DNA of 64,000 nucleotides from an uncultured Treponema sp. (lineage in GTDB: Bacteria > Spirochaetota > Spirochaetia > Treponematales > Treponemataceae). The notes under the pieces were generated by a model. That model was not told the origin of the DNA, did not search any database, and saw only the letters and a list, made by a program, of their open reading frames with translations. Shown piece after piece: positions 1-7,891 of this stretch. The translations under genes and the position numbers were made by a program. The stretch lies in assembly GCA_946615905.1 (NCBI GenBank), contig CAMOIE010000001.1, positions 196,215-260,214 of the forward strand, read 5' to 3'. How positions within the stretch are numbered: the stretch's first letter is position 1; every line of letters starts with the position of its first letter.

Positions 1-297
1 GAGACTTTTAAAGGCGTTTGGGACAGCCGATACTACTCTGGTAACTGTGAAATCGTGCGAAACTACAACAAAAACGGGACATTCCACCATCTCTTTATAA
101 GAGTGTGCGATTATCCTGATTATTTGACACCGACTTGGTATTATGTAGAGCCTCATGCCAGCAACATAAGCAAATACCTCATGGAAGAAAATTGGTCGTA
201 CAAACAATACAATCCTGCATTCAACATTTATGGCGAAACTAGATCATGGATGGAAAATGTCAAAATGAATGTGCCGAGATTTACAACCTCAAATTAA
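1..297 (+). CDS. C-terminal part of an unrecognised protein (5' end outside window)
   Basis: The frame is open from the first base of the window and ends at TAA 295-297, so this is the last 98 codons of a longer gene. A GTG at 55 could be read as a start, but the open frame upstream of it encodes ordinary protein-like sequence (starts ETFKGVWDSRYYSGN), so a partial gene is more likely. The segment is rich in Tyr, Trp and Asn and has no motif I recognise. It lies just upstream of an orphan antitoxin-like gene, so it may belong to an accessory patch. Function unknown. Confidence 0.55.
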   Translation, partial: ETFKGVWDSRYYSGNCEIVRNYNKNGTFHHLFIRVCDYPDYLTPTWYYVEPHASNISKYLMEENWSYKQYNPAFNIYGETRSWMENVKMNVPRFTTSN

Positions 298-373
298 AAC
301 TTGCTGGACGCAATCTCAAGTGCAAAAGTTGACTTAGCCGAACGGCTTAGAGACTTTGAGAGTAGCTGCGCGT

Positions 374-499
374 ATGAAATTACATTGCTCAATCGAACTG
401 AACGGCGTAAACACAGAAGTTGGATTTTTGCCGGAAGGTTTTACAAGGCGGGCGGTTTCTAAACGAATTGCGGAATGTGGAGGAATGGCACGAAAATGA
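374..499 (+). CDS. short ORF coupled to HipB-like gene, possibly a remnant
   Basis: A 41-codon frame opens with ATG at 374 and its TGA (497-499) overlaps the ATG of the next gene in an ATGA arrangement, the usual sign of translational coupling. The product (MKLHCSIELNGVNTEVGFLP...) is not recognised. A second overlapping frame runs from TTG 301 to TAA 462 in another phase (53 codons), and neither has a convincing ribosome binding site. One of them may be a decayed or frameshifted partner of the HTH gene. Low confidence that either is translated. Confidence 0.25.
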   Translation: MKLHCSIELNGVNTEVGFLPEGFTRRAVSKRIAECGGMARK

Positions 500-708
500 T
501 AAAAATTACTTCGGCAGCGGATTTCGGACGCGCGATAAAGGAACAGCGCAAGGAGAGGGGCTACACGCAACAGCAGATTAGCGACATCACCGGTCTTAGT
601 GTCAGCTTTCTTTCTGATTTAGAAAACGGAAAACAAACCTGCGAATTGGAAAAATCCATTCAAGTTGCAAACCTGTGCGGGTTGAATCTTTTGATTGAGG
701 AACGATAG
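496..708 (+). CDS. HipB-like XRE-family helix-turn-helix protein (orphan antitoxin)
   Basis: A 70-residue protein consisting of one lambda-repressor-type helix-turn-helix: the stretch from about residue 10 (FGRAIKEQRKERGYTQQQIS) through GLSVSFLSDLENGK and the closing LNLLIEE match the HipB antitoxin layout. HipB proteins bind operator DNA and neutralise the kinase HipA. I chose the ATG at 496 rather than 475 because it gives the ATGA overlap with the upstream short ORF and begins directly at the conserved HTH domain. No hipA follows: the next 240 bases are non-coding and the next gene is a channel. It is therefore an orphan regulator or what remains of a toxin-antitoxin pair. Confidence 0.7.
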   Translation: MIKITSAADFGRAIKEQRKERGYTQQQISDITGLSVSFLSDLENGKQTCELEKSIQVANLCGLNLLIEER

Positions 709-949
709 TTCATTTGTCTTTTGGGCGCATCCCGCCGTGCGTCAGCATCCGTGCTTGCGCGGAGAGTTGCCTGATTTATGACATTTGCAAACACAACGAA
801 AAGTGCTAATATAAAGGGGATTTTAAGGGGGGAGGTGAAGGTTTGCCGGAACCGGACCCCTTAGGAGAAGGGGAAGGGCGCAACGGAGTGCGGCCGGGGG
901 GAAGGCTTTCCCCGCAAAAATTGTCCCTGACTTTTTAGAGGAGATTTTT
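709..949 (+). promoter_or_regulatory. intergenic region with probable mscS promoter and GC-rich structured leader
   Basis: No gene is visible. A plausible sigma-70 promoter is TTGCAA (785-790) and TAATAT (807-812), 16-bp spacer. The following 130 bases are G-rich and can fold: GGGGAA (898-903) pairs with TTCCCC (908-913), and CCCC near 857 can meet GGGG near 870. The text resembles the GC-rich intergenic repeats found elsewhere in this window but I could not align it to them convincingly. The mscS ribosome binding site GAGGAG lies at about 938-943. Confidence 0.4.
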
Positions 950-1867
950 ATGCCAACGAATGACACTAACGCCGCTGAACTTGCAAAATCTGTGGGTGTG
1001 GAGACCGCAAACCAGATGCAGCAGTTTTTTCACGTTAATGAGATTGTGAACTATGTGAAAGAGCCTGAGCATATAGTGAAATTTGCTACGGGTGTAATCG
1101 CGGTCGTGATTTTCTGGCTTGTCTACCGCCTTATCCGCATGGTCATCAAAAAGGGGGCGTCAAAGAAATTTGAGCCGACTGTCGTCAAGACACTAACTAG
1201 ATTCGTAGGCTACTGCTTTTATGTCCTTATCGTGATGTATATTCTGGGGCTTTTCGGAATCAACCTCGGGGCAATTTGGGGTGCCATGGGAATCGCCGGA
1301 GTCGCAATCGGATTTGCAGCCCAGACGACCGTCAGCAACTTGATTTCTGGCGTTTTTATCGTCACTGAAAAGACCATGAAAATCGGAGACTTTATCGAAG
1401 TTGACGGGGTTTCCGGCACGGTGGACAAGGTTGGACTTCTTTCTATTAAAATACACACGGCTGACAACCAGCTTATCCGCATTCCAAGCTCTGCAATCAT
1501 CAACACGAAGCTCAAGAATTTCTCGACGTTCGACTACCGCCGCTATGTCTTTGAGGTCGGGGTTGACTATGCCACGGATTTGGACAAGGCTCTTGAGGTT
1601 CTCAAAAGCGTTCCCGCAAAATGCCCTGCCGCCGTCACCGACAAAAGTGATTACGCGCCGAAAGTCCTTTTGACAACCCTTGCTGACAGCTCCATCGGAA
1701 TGAATTTAATCGTCTGGTGCGAGAGACCGAATTTCTTTGACTTGAAGCATCAGGTTTGTTTAGAGACTGTTAGGGCCTTCCGCGAGAATGGAATCAACAT
1801 TCCATTTAATCGGATGGACGTGACTCTTTTGGGCGAAAGCACGAACCCTGTAGCAACAAAAGCGTAA
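950..1867 (+). CDS. mscS: MscS-family small-conductance mechanosensitive channel
   Basis: 305 residues, the usual size for MscS. Hydrophobic segments at about 46-65, 80-100 and 105-130 are followed by the pore helix signature GIAGVAIGFAAQTTVSNLISG (the Gly/Ala-rich TM3) and the beta domain with IGDFIEVDGVSGTVDKVGLL, then IRIPSSAIINTKLKNFS. Such channels sit in the inner membrane as heptamers and open under membrane tension to release solutes on hypo-osmotic shock. The start follows a good GAGGAG ribosome binding site. The gene stands alone and is closed by a hairpin terminator. Confidence 0.93.
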   Translation: MPTNDTNAAELAKSVGVETANQMQQFFHVNEIVNYVKEPEHIVKFATGVIAVVIFWLVYRLIRMVIKKGASKKFEPTVVKTLTRFVGYCFYVLIVMYILGLFGINLGAIWGAMGIAGVAIGFAAQTTVSNLISGVFIVTEKTMKIGDFIEVDGVSGTVDKVGLLSIKIHTADNQLIRIPSSAIINTKLKNFSTFDYRRYVFEVGVDYATDLDKALEVLKSVPAKCPAAVTDKSDYAPKVLLTTLADSSIGMNLIVWCERPNFFDLKHQVCLETVRAFRENGINIPFNRMDVTLLGESTNPVATKA

Positions 1868-1887
1868 TTTCTTTATTATTAAAGGAG

Positions 1888-1920
1888 AAACCCGCCGGAA
1901 TCTTAGGCGGGTTTTCTTTT
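1888..1920 (+). terminator. intrinsic terminator of mscS
   Basis: AAACCCGCC (1888-1896) pairs perfectly with GGCGGGTTT (1906-1914), loop GGAATCTTA, followed by a T-rich run. The loop is nearly identical to that of the terminator at 16235-16265. Confidence 0.9.
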
Positions 1921-1937
1921 ATAAAAGAGGCAAATTT

Positions 1938-3212
1938 ATGAAAAAAGAGACAAAATGCATTCAGGCCGGATACACACCGAAAAACGGAGAGCCTAGAATG
2001 ATTCCGATAGTGCAGTCGACCACTTTCAAGTACGACACTTCCGAGGACATGGGAAAACTTTTTGACCTTGAGGCTTCCGGCTATTTTTACACCCGCTTGC
2101 AGAACCCGACTAACGACTATGTTGCGGGCAAAATCGCAGCTCTTGAGGGTGGCTCTGCCGCAATGTTGACTTCTTCTGGTCAGGCGGCAAACTTTTTTGC
2201 GGTCTTTAACATCGCGTCAAATGGCGACCACGTGATTGCTTCTTCCTCGATTTATGGTGGAACTTTCAATCTTTTCAACGTGACCATGCGAAAGATGGGC
2301 GTTGATTTTACATTCATTTCTCCTGACGCGAGCGATGAGGAAATTCAGGCCGCATTCAAGCCCAATACAAAGGCGGTTTTCGGCGAGACAATCGCAAATC
2401 CAGCCCTGACTGTTTTTGATATTGAGCGTTGGGCAAAAGTCGCCCATAAAAACGGTGTTCCGCTGATTGTGGACAACACTTTCGCCACCCCGATTAACTG
2501 CCGTCCGATTGAATGGGGGGCTGACATCGTTACCCATTCGACCACAAAATACATGGACGGCCATGACGCGACTGTCGGCGGAGCCATCGTTGACTCCGGA
2601 AAATTCGACTGGATGGCTCACGCTGAGAAATTCCCCGGACTTTGCACACCCGATGAGTCTTACCACGGAATCACTTATGCGACGAAATTCGGCAAGGAAG
2701 GGGCCTTCATTACAAAATGTACTGCCCAGATTATGCGTGACTTAGGTTCAATTCAGGCTCCGATGAACGCCTATCTTTTGAACCTGGGGCTTGAGTCTTT
2801 GGCTTGCAGAATGCCCGTCCACTGTGCGAACGCCCAGAAGGTCGCGGAATTTTTGGAGGGCAGCGACAAGGTTGCTTGGGTAAATTACCCCGGACTTAAA
2901 TCCAACAAATACTATGAGCTGGCAAAAAAATACATGCCGGACGGAACTTGCGGTGTTGTCTCATTCGGAGTGAAGGGGGGCAGGGCTGCCGCTGAGAAAT
3001 TCATGAAGAATTTGAAGCTTGCCATAATCGCGACCCACGTGGCCGATGCCCATACTTGCGTTTTACATCCGGCATCAAGCACACACCGGCAGCTTACCGA
3101 CGAGGAGTTGATTGCAGGTGGAGTCGGCCCGGACTTAATCCGCCTCTCTGTCGGAATCGAGAACGCGGATGACATCATCGCCGACGTAAAGCAGGCACTT
3201 GAATTAATTTAA
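1938..3212 (+). CDS. metY: O-acetylhomoserine sulfhydrylase (aminocarboxypropyltransferase), PLP-dependent
   Basis: 424 residues, the normal MetY length, belonging to the Cys/Met metabolism PLP family. It would join O-acetyl-homoserine with sulfide to give homocysteine for methionine synthesis in the cytosol. The PLP lysine is in HSTTKYMDGHD (Lys204), the cofactor aspartate in VDNTFATP (Asp179), and the family N-terminus TKCIQAGYTPKNGEPR and C-terminal LIRLSVGIEN are present. It has its own ribosome binding site (GAGG) and sits alone between mscS and a lipoprotein gene. The 70-base gap upstream is too short for a SAM riboswitch. Confidence 0.93.
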   Translation: MKKETKCIQAGYTPKNGEPRMIPIVQSTTFKYDTSEDMGKLFDLEASGYFYTRLQNPTNDYVAGKIAALEGGSAAMLTSSGQAANFFAVFNIASNGDHVIASSSIYGGTFNLFNVTMRKMGVDFTFISPDASDEEIQAAFKPNTKAVFGETIANPALTVFDIERWAKVAHKNGVPLIVDNTFATPINCRPIEWGADIVTHSTTKYMDGHDATVGGAIVDSGKFDWMAHAEKFPGLCTPDESYHGITYATKFGKEGAFITKCTAQIMRDLGSIQAPMNAYLLNLGLESLACRMPVHCANAQKVAEFLEGSDKVAWVNYPGLKSNKYYELAKKYMPDGTCGVVSFGVKGGRAAAEKFMKNLKLAIIATHVADAHTCVLHPASSTHRQLTDEELIAGGVGPDLIRLSVGIENADDIIADVKQALELI

Positions 3213-3245
3213 AATTTTGTGATTATTTTATATTGAGGTAATTAG

Positions 3246-4808
3246 ATGAAACGAATCTTTTGTTCACTGGCTCTTCTGACGCTTGCAGGACTTTTGCTCT
3301 CTTGCTCAAACGATAATCAGAAAAGAGTGAATCGCAGTTTTTTGCCGGTTGAAGTCTGGTATGGTACGACATATTCTGAGGCCGGTCAGCCACCTGAGAC
3401 ATGGAGTTTTTACAGGATTGTCCGCGAGGAGCTTGGAATCGATTTGAAACTCGTTCCGAATCCTTCAAACGACAAGGACGCTACAGCGAAAATCGAGGCT
3501 GCCGCTGCGGCAAATGCTTTGCCAGACTTTTTTATGGTTACCCGCAATGAATTGAACGAATTAATCAAGCGCAATCAGGTTGCTTATGTTGATGACATGT
3601 TTGCGATGATGCCTACCCGTACAAAAAATGTCTACAATGCGGAATGTATCGCTGCTGTTACTATGAACGGGCATGTCTGGGGACTTGCCCAGGAAGGTTC
3701 AATTCCTAAGAACGAGGGTGTTTTAATTCGCAAGGACTGGCTGGATAAACTTGGCCTTGATGTTCCTAAGACGACAGACGAATTCATGGAGGTCATGAGA
3801 GCCTTTACATTTTCTGACCCTGACGGTAACGGGCGACCGGATACTTACGGATTCGGAGCATTTCTTGAGACCCGCACTGACGAACTTGGTCTTGGCCGCC
3901 GCTTTGCTCCATTCTTTGGTGCATTCGGTGTTGCAGGAACATTCAACTTCACCCAGGATGAACGCGGACTCAACATTTATAAGCCGGAATTCATGGAAGC
4001 TCTTAAATATATCCGCGAAATGGTCAAAGAGGGGGTAATCGACCCCAACTGGATTGCATATAATAAAAATGACTTCCGTGCCGCATGGAAGTCTGGAAGA
4101 TTCGGAATCATGCGCGAGCAGAATTCGGCCGCCTTTGGTCAGCAGAACTATACCGCCTTTGACGAGAATTTCCCTGACGGCGAATGGATTGTAATCGACC
4201 CGCCTGTTGGACCTGAAGGAAAGTCTTCTGTAGGAGCTTACAATGTCAACTCTGGCCATCGCATTTATGCTGTTTCCCAAAAGGCTGTTGAGGAAGGCAA
4301 AAAGAACGCCATTACACGCCTGCTTGAATGGATGAGCAGTCCCCGCGGCTATTATTTGCTCGGCTACGGTGAGCGCGATGTAAACTACAAAATCGATATG
4401 AACGGTGAAATTACAGCGGAAGGACTTTCAAATCCCGAACTTGCGTATTCATCTCCTGAATTTGCCCCTTACCTCCAGCTCCGCAACCTTGTTTTCTATA
4501 ACAACGATGAGGAATTGGCTGGCCGCTATCCGTCATGGACAAGCAAAAACGGAAGGACAATCAGCCCTCTCAATGCCTTGCGCGAAATGCAGTCTAAGCC
4601 TTGGACAAATGTTTCACAGCTTGTCAGCCCGTCAAAGGAACTTCAGCAGTTCTACAACGAGGGCGTTACAGCCTTTGTGACCGGAGCCCGGCCTCTTGAT
4701 GACAAAAACTGGAATGACTGGATGTTCAATTTTGAAAAACTTGGCGGAAACGCATGGGAAGAAGAATGTGTCCGCTTTGTAGACGAGAACAACCTTTGGT
4801 TTGAGTAA
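3246..4808 (+). CDS. extracellular solute-binding lipoprotein (ABC sugar-type)
   Basis: 520 residues with a lipoprotein signal peptide ending in the lipobox LLLSC (Cys20). The mature part has the fold signature of large carbohydrate/oligosaccharide-binding proteins: VEVWYGTTYSE near the start, IPKNEGVLIRKDWLDKLGLD at about 155-175, and WKSGRFGIM. A loop SDPDGNGRPDTYGFG at about 190-205 resembles an EF-hand/dockerin calcium loop, seen in many LplA-like binding proteins. No permease or ATPase gene is adjacent, so the partner transporter must be elsewhere or the protein works as a sensor. Substrate cannot be told from sequence. Ribosome binding site GAGG precedes ATG 3246. Confidence 0.85.
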   Translation: MKRIFCSLALLTLAGLLLSCSNDNQKRVNRSFLPVEVWYGTTYSEAGQPPETWSFYRIVREELGIDLKLVPNPSNDKDATAKIEAAAAANALPDFFMVTRNELNELIKRNQVAYVDDMFAMMPTRTKNVYNAECIAAVTMNGHVWGLAQEGSIPKNEGVLIRKDWLDKLGLDVPKTTDEFMEVMRAFTFSDPDGNGRPDTYGFGAFLETRTDELGLGRRFAPFFGAFGVAGTFNFTQDERGLNIYKPEFMEALKYIREMVKEGVIDPNWIAYNKNDFRAAWKSGRFGIMREQNSAAFGQQNYTAFDENFPDGEWIVIDPPVGPEGKSSVGAYNVNSGHRIYAVSQKAVEEGKKNAITRLLEWMSSPRGYYLLGYGERDVNYKIDMNGEITAEGLSNPELAYSSPEFAPYLQLRNLVFYNNDEELAGRYPSWTSKNGRTISPLNALREMQSKPWTNVSQLVSPSKELQQFYNEGVTAFVTGARPLDDKNWNDWMFNFEKLGGNAWEEECVRFVDENNLWFE

Positions 4809-4834
4809 AAAAAATACAATATTTTTAATATAAC

Positions 4835-4897
4835 TTGACATATACCCCCTTGCGGTATTATCTTTTGACTGAGAGATTTATACCGCTAGGGGGTATT
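4835..4897 (+). promoter_or_regulatory. copper-responsive promoter with two CsoR-type operators
   Basis: TTGACA at 4835-4840 and a -10-like TATTAT at 4856-4861 enclose TACCCCCTTGCGGTA (4843-4857). A near-exact reverse complement, TACCGCTAGGGGGTA, lies at 4881-4895, directly over the ribosome binding site of the repressor gene. Each is a G-tract pseudo-palindrome of the CsoR/FrmR operator kind. The first copy would block polymerase; the second would cover the start region. Confidence 0.75.
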
Positions 4898-4902
4898 TTT
4901 TT

Positions 4903-5238
4903 ATGTCATGCTGTGATTCAAACGAAAATGCAGAGAATGCAAGTTCCTACGGTGTCAGCCACAAAAAGAAAATCCGTGATCCAGAAAAAGTGAAAAGCCT
5001 TGTCTCCCGCCTAAACCGTATTGCCGGCCAGGTGAACGGAATCAAGCGCATGGTCGAGGAAAACGCCTATTGCCCTGACATTTTGGTTCAGGCTTCTGCC
5101 GTTACCGCCGCCTTGAATTCTTTCAACAAAGTTTTGCTGGAAGATCATGTAAAGTCATGCGTTGCGGAGGGAATCCGTGCCGGTAAAGACGACGTTGTTG
5201 ACGAGCTTATGACCGTTCTCCAAAAGCTGATGAAATAA
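4903..5238 (+). CDS. csoR: CsoR-family copper-sensing transcriptional repressor
   Basis: 111 residues of the all-helical DUF156/CsoR family, which bind DNA as tetramers and release it on binding Cu(I). The Cu(I) ligands are present: Cys57 in YCPDIL, His82 and Cys86 in DHVKSC. The conserved LVSRLNRIAGQVNGIKRMVEE lies at 33-53. An extra N-terminal Cys-Cys pair (residues 3-4) is not part of the usual core. It is followed after 11 bases by copA and preceded by two operator-like repeats, so it is expected to control its own operon. Confidence 0.92.
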   Translation: MSCCDSNENAENASSYGVSHKKKIRDPEKVKSLVSRLNRIAGQVNGIKRMVEENAYCPDILVQASAVTAALNSFNKVLLEDHVKSCVAEGIRAGKDDVVDELMTVLQKLMK

Positions 5239-5249
5239 GGAACTGACCT

Positions 5250-7799
5250 ATGGAAAAATTCTCTGTGACAGGAATGTCCTGCGCGGCCTGTGTCGCCCGT
5301 GTTGAAAAAGCCGTAAAAAAAGTTCCGGGGGTATCTTCCTGTGCGGTGAGCCTGCTGACGAATTCGATGGGCGTAGAAGGTTCCGCCCCTGCCGAAGAAA
5401 TCATAAAAGCCGTTCAAGACGCAGGTTACGGGGCTTCTGTCTCTCGGTCTTCAAAAGCATCCGAAAAATCAAAATCAACTCAAGAGTCTTCCTTTGAAAA
5501 TTCCGAGACTCAACTTTTAAAAAGACGGCTGATTTCTTCTTTGATTTTCCTCGCCCTTTTGATGTACTGGTCAATGGGCCACATGATGCTGGGCTTTCCC
5601 CTCCCGGCATGGTTCAAGAACAATCACGTTGCAATGGCTTTAGTCCAAATGATTTTGGCCGCCGTGATTATGCTGATAAACAAAAAATTCTTTGTTTCAG
5701 GCATAAAAGGCTTGCTCCGTGGCGGGCCGAACATGGACACGCTGGTTGCCCTCGGCTCCGGGATTTCATTTGTCTATTCTACAGTCATGGTCTTCAATAT
5801 GACCGATGCCCTTGTGAAAGGCGACCGGGGACGAATCGAATTTTCGATGGGGCACTTGTATTTTGAGTCCGCGGCCATGATTTTGACATTGATTACGGTT
5901 GGAAAGCTGCTTGAGTCAATCTCAAAGGGGCGGACTACAGACGCGCTCAAATCTCTGATAAAACTCGCTCCGAAAACCGCGAGAATTTTACGTGACGGCA
6001 AGGAAGTCGAGATTCCAGTTGAGGAGCTTTCTGCCGGTGATATTTTTATCGTGAAGCCCGGTGACTCGATTCCTGTTGACGGTCTTGTGGCAGAAGGCTC
6101 TTCCGCCGTAAACGAGTCCGCCTTGACCGGGGAATCGATTCCGGTGGACAAAAAGACCGGTGACAAAGTTTCCGCCGCCACGATAAACACTTCCGGCTCT
6201 CTGACCTGCCGTGCTACAAGGGTAGGGGAAGACACGACTCTTTCTCAGATTATCAAAATGGTTTCCGATGCGGCCGCGACAAAGGCCCCGATTGCAAAAA
6301 TCGCCGACAAAGTTTCAGGCATTTTTGTTCCGCTTGTGATTTTGATTTCCGCCGCAGTTTTCGCAGTCTGGCTTTTGCTGGGCGCGGACTTTGCCTTTGC
6401 CTTGAACCACGCGATTTCTGTTCTTGTGGTTTCCTGCCCCTGCGCCTTGGGACTTGCGACTCCGGTTGCTATTATGGTCGGCAACGGTGTCGGGGCGAAA
6501 AACGGAATCCTCTTCAAAACATCAGCGTCTCTTGAGTCTTGCGGACGCACGCAGATTGCAGCCCTCGACAAAACTGGAACTATCACGAAGGGTCAGCCGG
6601 AAGTCACTGATATTCTGCCACAGAATGGAATTTCCGCTGAGGAACTTGTAAGGGCCGCCGCTTCGCTTGAGTCAAAGTCTGAGCATCCCCTTGCGAAAGC
6701 TCTGCTGAAATACGCGGAAAGCGAGAAAATTCCTTTGGAAAATGTGACTGATTTTACGGCTCTTCCGGGAAACGGCTTGCAGGCGAAAATCGGAGGAATC
6801 ACTGTCACGGGCGGCTCCATTTCATATTTTGAGGGGCTTTTCGGGCTTTCTGACTCCGTGAAAAATCAGGCCGAAAGTCTGGCCCTTGAGGGAAAGACTC
6901 CGCTCTTTTTTGCGAAAAACGGAAATCTGCTGGGAATTATCACTGTGGCGGACACGCTCAAAGAAGATTCTCCTGACGCAATCCGCGAGCTGAAAGAGAT
7001 GAAAATCCGCGTCGTGATGCTCACGGGTGACAACGAAAAAACTGCCCGTGAAATCGGCGGACTGGCCGGAGTTGACTCTGTGATTGCGGGCGTCCTCCCC
7101 GATGGAAAGGAGGAAGTCGTAAGAAATCTTCAAAAAGAAGGAAAGACCTCGATGGTCGGCGACGGAATCAACGATGCCCCGGCTTTGACCCGCGCTGACA
7201 CTGGAATCGCAATCGGGGCGGGCGCGGATGTCGCGATTGATGCGGCTGATGTCGTCCTTGTGAAAAATTCTTTGGCTGATTTTGCCGCTGCTGTCAGGCT
7301 TAGCCGGGCTACGCTCAAAAATATCCGGGAAAATCTTTTCTGGGCATTTTTCTACAATATAATACTGATTCCTGTCGCTGCTGGGGCATATTATAATTTC
7401 GGCCTAGACATGAACCCGATGTTCGGGGCAGCTGCGATGAGCCTTTCAAGTTTCTGCGTCGTGACGAATGCGCTGAGGCTGAATTTTGTAAAGATAAAAA
7501 AATTAAAAACGAAAAAAAGCGGAGATTCCGCAAAAAATATCGATTCCCGGCCGCAAGGTAAAGTGGAGTCCAAGGAGAATTTTATGGCAGATTCAATGTC
7601 AAAAGTTTTGAAAGTCGAGGGAATGATGTGCCAGCATTGCGAGGCGCATGTAAAGGAAGCCCTTGAAAAAATCCCCGGTGTTGAGAGTGCGGTCGCCAGC
7701 CACGAGAAAGGCCAGGTTGACCTTCAGCTTTCAAAAGAAGTTCCGCTTGACGAATTCAAAAAAGCCGTAGAGGGGGCTGGCTACAAGTTTATCGGCTGA
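5250..7799 (+). CDS. copA: Cu(+)-exporting P1B-type ATPase CopA with C-terminal CopZ-like domain
   Basis: 849 residues, about 70 more than a typical CopA. Order: N-terminal HMA metal-binding domain with MSCAAC (Cys11/Cys14); membrane helices; actuator TGES (about 290); the transport-site CPC (Cys396-Cys398); phosphorylation motif DKTGT (Asp440); SEHPLA; GDGIND (Asp638); final membrane helices; a short Lys/Ser-rich linker; and a second HMA domain with MMCQHC (Cys794/Cys797). It exports Cu(I) across the inner membrane using ATP. It forms an operon with csoR. The linker carries a strong internal ribosome binding site and ATG (see next entry), so the gene may give two products. Confidence 0.95.
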   Translation: MEKFSVTGMSCAACVARVEKAVKKVPGVSSCAVSLLTNSMGVEGSAPAEEIIKAVQDAGYGASVSRSSKASEKSKSTQESSFENSETQLLKRRLISSLIFLALLMYWSMGHMMLGFPLPAWFKNNHVAMALVQMILAAVIMLINKKFFVSGIKGLLRGGPNMDTLVALGSGISFVYSTVMVFNMTDALVKGDRGRIEFSMGHLYFESAAMILTLITVGKLLESISKGRTTDALKSLIKLAPKTARILRDGKEVEIPVEELSAGDIFIVKPGDSIPVDGLVAEGSSAVNESALTGESIPVDKKTGDKVSAATINTSGSLTCRATRVGEDTTLSQIIKMVSDAAATKAPIAKIADKVSGIFVPLVILISAAVFAVWLLLGADFAFALNHAISVLVVSCPCALGLATPVAIMVGNGVGAKNGILFKTSASLESCGRTQIAALDKTGTITKGQPEVTDILPQNGISAEELVRAAASLESKSEHPLAKALLKYAESEKIPLENVTDFTALPGNGLQAKIGGITVTGGSISYFEGLFGLSDSVKNQAESLALEGKTPLFFAKNGNLLGIITVADTLKEDSPDAIRELKEMKIRVVMLTGDNEKTAREIGGLAGVDSVIAGVLPDGKEEVVRNLQKEGKTSMVGDGINDAPALTRADTGIAIGAGADVAIDAADVVLVKNSLADFAAAVRLSRATLKNIRENLFWAFFYNIILIPVAAGAYYNFGLDMNPMFGAAAMSLSSFCVVTNALRLNFVKIKKLKTKKSGDSAKNIDSRPQGKVESKENFMADSMSKVLKVEGMMCQHCEAHVKEALEKIPGVESAVASHEKGQVDLQLSKEVPLDEFKKAVEGAGYKFIG
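7584..7799 (+). CDS. CopZ-like copper chaperone from internal in-frame start within copA
   Basis: AAGGAG at 7572-7577 sits six bases before an ATG at 7584 that is in frame with copA. Translation from it would give a free 71-residue HMA protein (Cys16 and Cys19 of MMCQHC), the size and fold of CopZ, which carries Cu(I) to the ATPase. The linker just before it (RPQGKVESKEN) looks like a former intergenic spacer read through after loss of a stop codon. Whether the product is made separately, only as the ATPase tail, or both is inference. E. coli reaches a similar outcome from copA by frameshifting. Confidence 0.55.
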   Translation: MADSMSKVLKVEGMMCQHCEAHVKEALEKIPGVESAVASHEKGQVDLQLSKEVPLDEFKKAVEGAGYKFIG

Positions 7800-7891
7800 G
7801 TCTTTCAATTGCGTTTTGCGCCTGAGAATTAAAACATTTTTTTAACTTTATTTTTAATAAAATCGTATTAAAATTCTCAGTGTAGAGTTTT

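Noticed and set aside
3723..4280. 185-codon minus-strand open frame inside the solute-binding protein gene
   Set aside because: Antisense shadow of a clear lipoprotein gene; no ribosome binding site and no protein-like motif.
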